Positions 60,431 through 64,000 of a stretch of DNA of 64,000 bases are shown here, in pieces. The position numbers and the translations under genes were made by a program. Where the stretch lies: the NCBI GenBank assembly GCA_026708325.1, contig JAPOVC010000021.1, positions 124,001 to 188,000 on the forward strand, in the 5' to 3' direction. This DNA comes from Anaerolineaceae bacterium (lineage in GTDB: Bacteria > Chloroflexota > Anaerolineae > Aggregatilineales > Phototrophicaceae). How positions within the stretch are numbered: position 1 is the stretch's first letter; every line of letters begins with the position of its first letter. Below the pieces are notes generated by a model. That model was not told the origin of the DNA. It did not search any database and saw only the letters and a list, made by a program, of their open reading frames with translations.

Positions 60431-60441
60431 AGTTTAGCACA
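60431..60441 (-). promoter_or_regulatory. Extended -10 promoter of module 3
   Basis: Minus strand TGTGCTAAACTG (60441-60430), 25 bases before the ATG at 60404; one base different from modules 1 and 2. Confidence 0.55.
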
Positions 60442-60477
60442 TTTGTTTATTGGGTAGAGACAAGCGTGGACTGCCCC

Positions 60478-62295
60478 CTACCCCTGCTCGATCGCGGCGG
60501 GGCGCTGCTGGGCGGCGCGGATGCGCGCCATGTCGAACTTGACGCGCCGGTCGTAGGTGTAGATGCCGTTCTGCTCCTGCAGGATGTCCGTCAACTGTGT
60601 GTAGCAGTAACCGAACATGTTGACGTCATCCAGCAGCACCGCGCAAAGCCGCTCGAAGCGATCGTAAAACTCCTCGATGTCGCGCGGCCGCTCGCCGTAG
60701 CCCCAGGAGTCCTCGTCCTCGCCGGCCTGCGGGTTCCACCAGATGCCGCCGAACTCGCTGACGAAGTAGGGTTGACCGGCGTAGGGAATCGACCAGCGCG
60801 CGTTGCCGCGGTAGCGCTGCGGGATGCCGCGGCCCTCAAAGCTGTTCTCGTAGGGCCTGCCCTCCGCCAGACCGGCGTGCCGCCGCGCCAGCTCGTCCGG
60901 GTCCTGGCTGTAGTCATGGCTGTCGTAGACGTCGGCGCCGCGCACGCGGTGCGAGTAGCCGGAGGCGTCCAGCACCGGCCGCGTCGTGTCCATCGCCTTC
61001 GTCGCCAGGTACATGCCCTGGGTCACGTCATCCAGCATCGTGATGCGGTCCGTGAGCGACTGCCATGTCTCGTTCAGCGGGCACCAGCCCACGATGCAGG
61101 GATGCGAGTAGTCGCGCTCCAGCACCTCCAGCCATTGCGTGATGTAGTCCGGCCCCGGCCTCTGATGCTCGCCGTCCAGCGGGCCCATCTGACGGCAGCC
61201 CCAGTCGCCGAATTCGCCCCAGACGAGGTAGCCGAGGCGGTCGGCATGGTAGAGGAAGCGCTCCTCGAAGACCTTCTGGTGCAGGCGCGCGCCGTTGAAA
61301 CCGGCCGCCAGGCTGAGCTCGATGTCCGCCCGCAGCGACTCGTCGTCGGGCGCGGTCATGATGCCGTCGGGGTAGTAGCCCTGGTCCAGCACCAGGCGCT
61401 GAAAGACTGTCTCGCCGTTGATTTTGATCGCCGCGCCGTCGATGGCCACGCTGCGCAGTCCGGCGTAGCTGCGCGCCTCGTCGACCGCATTTCCGTCGGC
61501 GTCCAGCAACTGAATGTCGACGTCATAGAGCTGGGGGTCGCCGGGCGCCCAGAGCCGTCGCCGCTGCGCCGGAATCGGCAGATCGAGGCGCGGCGCCAGG
61601 TCGAGGTCGGCGGCGCATTCGGCCTCACTGACCACGCCTTCAGCGTCGCGCAGGGTCGCGCGCAGACGCATGCCTGGCCGGTTGCCGCTGATCGGCTGCT
61701 CCAGGCGAATCAGGCTGTTGGCGACGTCGGGGGTCAGGCGCGGGCGACGCAGGGCGATCTCCGGCACGGGCTCCAGCCAGACGCTCTGCCAGATGCCGGT
61801 GGTACGCACGTAGATCGCGCCCTGGGGCCCGAAGGCCGTCGCCTGCTTGCCGCGCGGCTGGGCGCCGCGATGCGTGTCGCGCGCTCGGACGACCAGGGTG
61901 ACCCTGTCGCCGGGCGCGGCCGCGCCATGCAGGTCACAACTGAAGGGCGAGAAGCCGCCGCGATGCCGCCCCACCTCGACGCCGTCCACCCACACCGTCG
62001 CGTCGTAATCGACCGCCTGAAAGTGCAGCAGGACGCGCCGCCCGGCCCAGGCCGCCGGGATCGTCACTTCGCGCCGGTACCAGACCGCCTCGAGGAAGTC
62101 GTGGTTGCCAATGCCGGAGAGTTCTGCTTCAGGGCAGAAGGGGACGACGATGCGCTCGTTCAGCTCACGCTGCAGCAGGCCGCGTTCTAGGCCGCTGTCC
62201 CCCTGGTCGATCTCGAACTGCCACTCGCCGTTGAGGCAGAGCCAGTCCTCACGCACAAATTGCGGCCGCGGGTATTCGCTGCGGGGGATGGTCAT
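60478..62295 (-). CDS. Glycoside hydrolase family 2 (beta-galactosidase/glucuronidase-like)
   Basis: A 605-residue enzyme from ATG 62295 with AGGAGT upstream. Order: sugar-binding jelly-roll (about 15-180, YRREVTIPAAWAGRRVLLHFQAVDYDATVWVDGVEVGRHRGGFSPFSCDL), an immunoglobulin-like domain (about 185-290), and the TIM-barrel with acid/base Glu at 409 (GWCPLNETW) and nucleophile Glu at 514 (YFVSEFGG). No signal peptide, so it acts in the cytoplasm on an imported glycoside. No importer is next to it; the islands at 19-23 kb and 37-50 kb are candidates. Confidence 0.92.
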   Translation of the reverse strand: MTIPRSEYPRPQFVREDWLCLNGEWQFEIDQGDSGLERGLLQRELNERIVVPFCPEAELSGIGNHDFLEAVWYRREVTIPAAWAGRRVLLHFQAVDYDATVWVDGVEVGRHRGGFSPFSCDLHGAAAPGDRVTLVVRARDTHRGAQPRGKQATAFGPQGAIYVRTTGIWQSVWLEPVPEIALRRPRLTPDVANSLIRLEQPISGNRPGMRLRATLRDAEGVVSEAECAADLDLAPRLDLPIPAQRRRLWAPGDPQLYDVDIQLLDADGNAVDEARSYAGLRSVAIDGAAIKINGETVFQRLVLDQGYYPDGIMTAPDDESLRADIELSLAAGFNGARLHQKVFEERFLYHADRLGYLVWGEFGDWGCRQMGPLDGEHQRPGPDYITQWLEVLERDYSHPCIVGWCPLNETWQSLTDRITMLDDVTQGMYLATKAMDTTRPVLDASGYSHRVRGADVYDSHDYSQDPDELARRHAGLAEGRPYENSFEGRGIPQRYRGNARWSIPYAGQPYFVSEFGGIWWNPQAGEDEDSWGYGERPRDIEEFYDRFERLCAVLLDDVNMFGYCYTQLTDILQEQNGIYTYDRRVKFDMARIRAAQQRPAAIEQG

Positions 62296-62507
62296 GGGGC
62301 TACTCCTGTTGGCCTGTCTCGCTATGAACGACGAAAGCATACATCACTGACAGGGAAAGCTGCCCGGTGTTGCGTCCTGTTCCACGCGACGCTAGCATCG
62401 CTGACACATTTTCAATGCAAGGCAAATTAAACTGTACGCACGATGATGCAAGTTTTGATGGTGTTCCAAAGTCGTTACGGTGAATTCGACAGGAGCGAGG
62501 TGACCCC

Positions 62508-63665
62508 GTGAACAGGGTTCACGTAGAACCTGCCTTGCTGCAATGGGCTTGTGAAAGATCCGGGCGCAGCGTAGATGAATTGAAGGAAAAAGACGATTTC
62601 AGGAACCTTGATGCCTGGCTAAAGGGAGACGATGAATCGTTACCCACATTTAGGCAACTGGAAAAGTTTGCCAAAGCTACGTACACACCTGTCGGATACT
62701 TTTTCCTGGAAGAACCACCATTAGAAAGGCTTCCCGTAAAAGACTTCCGGACTATGCGGGATGCGGAAATCGCGCGACCTTCCCCAAATCTGCTGGAAAC
62801 CATTTACTTATGTCAGCAACGACAGGATTGGTACCGTAACGAAGCAAACATAGCGGGTGACCAACCCCTGAAATTTGTTGGCAGCCTGACAACACTGGAA
62901 AAGGTCATTTCCGCCGCTTCTGTCATCAGAGACACCATCGAGTTCGACATTGAACAGCGACGGCAAGAAGCGACCTGGACAGGGGCGCTGCGGCAATTCA
63001 TTGAGCAAGTGGAAGCGTCGGGCATCCTTGTAATGGTCAACAGTGTGGTTGGTTACAACAACCATCGCAAACTTGATCCCGAGGAATTCCGTGGCTTTGC
63101 ATTGGCTGACCCTTTGGCACCCCTCATTTTCATAAATGGAGCGGACACCAAAGCAGCACAAATGTTCACGCTAGCCCATGAAGTGGCCCACATTTGGCTC
63201 AATCAGTCTGGCGTGACCAACTACAGGACAGCAAACATTCCGGAAAACATGAACGAACGCTGGTGCAATCAGGTAGCAGCCGAATTACTGGTGCCGTCGC
63301 ATCTCATTGGCAAAGAGTTCAAACAAACCGACCAGTTGCTTCCAGAAGTGAACCGCTTGGCCAGCCTCTTCAAAGTCAGTTCTTTGGTAATTCTCCGGCG
63401 CCTCCTCGACGAATCGTTTTTGGAGAAAAAGGAGTTCTGGAGCGCCTGGGCAGCAACTATCGAAAGTTTGCCGACAAGACGGAAAGAAGGAGGAGGAGAT
63501 TTCTTCCGCAACGTGGGCCCCAAGTCCAGCAAGAAATTCGCTCGAGCCATCGTGTTGAGCGCAAAGGAAGGTCGAACGACTTACACCGAAGCCATGAGAC
63601 TCTTGAGTCTGAGCAAAGTTTCGACACTCAAGAAATATGCTCAATTCCTAGGTGTAGCATTGTAA
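62508..63665 (+). CDS. ImmA/IrrE family metallo-endopeptidase with N-terminal helical/HTH-like region
   Basis: A protein of 385 residues in an A+T-richer segment. GTG-AACAGG reads MNRVHVEPALLQWACERSGRSVDELKEKDDFRNLDAWLKGDDESLPTFRQLEKFAKATYTPVGYFFLEEPP, an XRE-like opening typical of this family. The zinc protease motif HEVAH is at 224-228 (MFTLAHEVAHIWLNQSG), with NERWCNQVAAELLVP following. The stop is immediately followed by the DUF4411 gene; this pair is a known type of toxin-antitoxin-like module. Confidence 0.9.
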   Translation: MNRVHVEPALLQWACERSGRSVDELKEKDDFRNLDAWLKGDDESLPTFRQLEKFAKATYTPVGYFFLEEPPLERLPVKDFRTMRDAEIARPSPNLLETIYLCQQRQDWYRNEANIAGDQPLKFVGSLTTLEKVISAASVIRDTIEFDIEQRRQEATWTGALRQFIEQVEASGILVMVNSVVGYNNHRKLDPEEFRGFALADPLAPLIFINGADTKAAQMFTLAHEVAHIWLNQSGVTNYRTANIPENMNERWCNQVAAELLVPSHLIGKEFKQTDQLLPEVNRLASLFKVSSLVILRRLLDESFLEKKEFWSAWAATIESLPTRRKEGGGDFFRNVGPKSSKKFARAIVLSAKEGRTTYTEAMRLLSLSKVSTLKKYAQFLGVAL

Positions 63666-64000
63666 ATGGCCTATCTTCTGGATGCCAATGTTTTCATCCA
63701 CGCCCAAAATGCACATTATGGATTTGACTTCTGTCCGGCCTTTTGGGATTGGCTGGTCAGGGAGAACGCGGCAAGACGTTTGTACAGTGTCGACCAGGTC
63801 AAAAGGGAACTAATGCATGAAGAAAAGGATGACCTGTTGCGGCAATGGGCGAAAGAAAGGGGCAGGGGCTTTTTCCTTCCTCCAGACGCAACTACAACTG
63901 CTTCATTTCCTGTTATTAGTGAATGGGTAAGGGCACAAAGGCTCTCGGGAAGATACACGGAAGCTGCAGAAAGTGACTTCTTTGATGCTGCGGACTTTTA
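63666..64000 (+). CDS. DUF4411 (PIN-like) protein, partial
   Basis: Starts at the base after the ImmA/IrrE stop and runs off the window (111 residues seen). MAYLLDANVFIHAQNAHYGFDFCPAFWDWLV shows the PIN-type strand with catalytic aspartate (LLDAN) and the DUF4411 hallmark that follows, then YSVDQVKRELMHEEKDDLLRQWAKERGRGFF. PIN-domain proteins are often RNases and act as toxins. With the protease/HTH partner it likely forms a toxin-antitoxin pair. Confidence 0.85.
   Translation, partial: MAYLLDANVFIHAQNAHYGFDFCPAFWDWLVRENAARRLYSVDQVKRELMHEEKDDLLRQWAKERGRGFFLPPDATTTASFPVISEWVRAQRLSGRYTEAAESDFFDAADF

Noticed and set aside
60466-62190. 574-codon plus-strand frame opposite the GH2 gene
   Set aside because: Antisense shadow; the minus-strand GH2 has both catalytic glutamates and a clear ribosome site.

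Overview
This window looks like chromosomal DNA from a high-GC bacterium, most plausibly a Chloroflexota member (Caldilinea/Anaerolineae-like). That is an inference from gene style: very GC-rich codons, many ABC sugar importers without their ATPase, NTF2/SnoaL-like genes, secreted LysM and CAP proteins, desaturase expansions and many short palindromic intergenic repeats. No rRNA or marker gene is present to prove it. There is one tRNA, tRNA-Ala(CGC), and no CRISPR array. Two stretches are visibly richer in A+T than the rest: about 59.4-60.4 kb and 62.4-64 kb.

Layout. 1-10.9 kb: a FAS1-PstS fusion lipoprotein or secreted protein (cut at the left edge), NAD kinase, a zinc-finger membrane protein, RecN, a PatB/MalY-type aminotransferase, SelA with a small membrane protein, a repeat array, a CAP-LysM protein and two overlapping SLATT/DUF4231-like membrane genes. 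10.9-14.5 kb: a succinate dehydrogenase operon in which both membrane anchors are fused into one gene. 14.6-18.8 kb: two tandem Uma2 nucleases, the tRNA, and DUF1801, DUF3224, VOC and Gfo/Idh/MocA genes. 19.2-23.6 kb: a sugar ABC importer on the minus strand with a duplicated orphan permease. 24.0-26.2 kb: a secreted beta-helix/LysM protein. 26.6-32.2 kb: four tandem fatty-acid-desaturase paralogs, each behind a near-identical promoter/leader block. 32.4-34.1 kb: a carbamoyltransferase. 34.2-37.3 kb: two paralogous secreted proteins of unknown family.

37.6-51.8 kb: the most distinctive metabolic island. A LacI regulator with its own operator is followed by two complete binding-protein/permease/permease importers interleaved with five NTF2/SnoaL-like genes, then an enolase-superfamily acid-sugar dehydratase. 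The arrangement suggests uptake and processing of one class of carbohydrate-like compound, substrate unknown.

51.8-64 kb: a deletion remnant of a GMC oxidoreductase; two tandem copies, and a third 5 kb away, of an overlapping two-gene module (about 210-residue LQK-LYYA protein plus RelE-like protein) with a shared extended -10 promoter, read here as a multi-copy toxin-antitoxin-like system; an SDR plus HpsN-like dehydrogenase; a MetE-like/cupin/methyltransferase cluster; a GH2 glycosidase; and an ImmA/IrrE-DUF4411 pair cut by the right edge.

Three families of short inverted repeats fill most gaps over 300 bases: a 21-bp GGGCGA/TCGCCC palindrome that pairs into a MITE-like unit, a GCCCTCACCC-ended element, and a GAAGCATCCC unit. 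All functional calls are from reading sequence and remembered family motifs; no database search was run.
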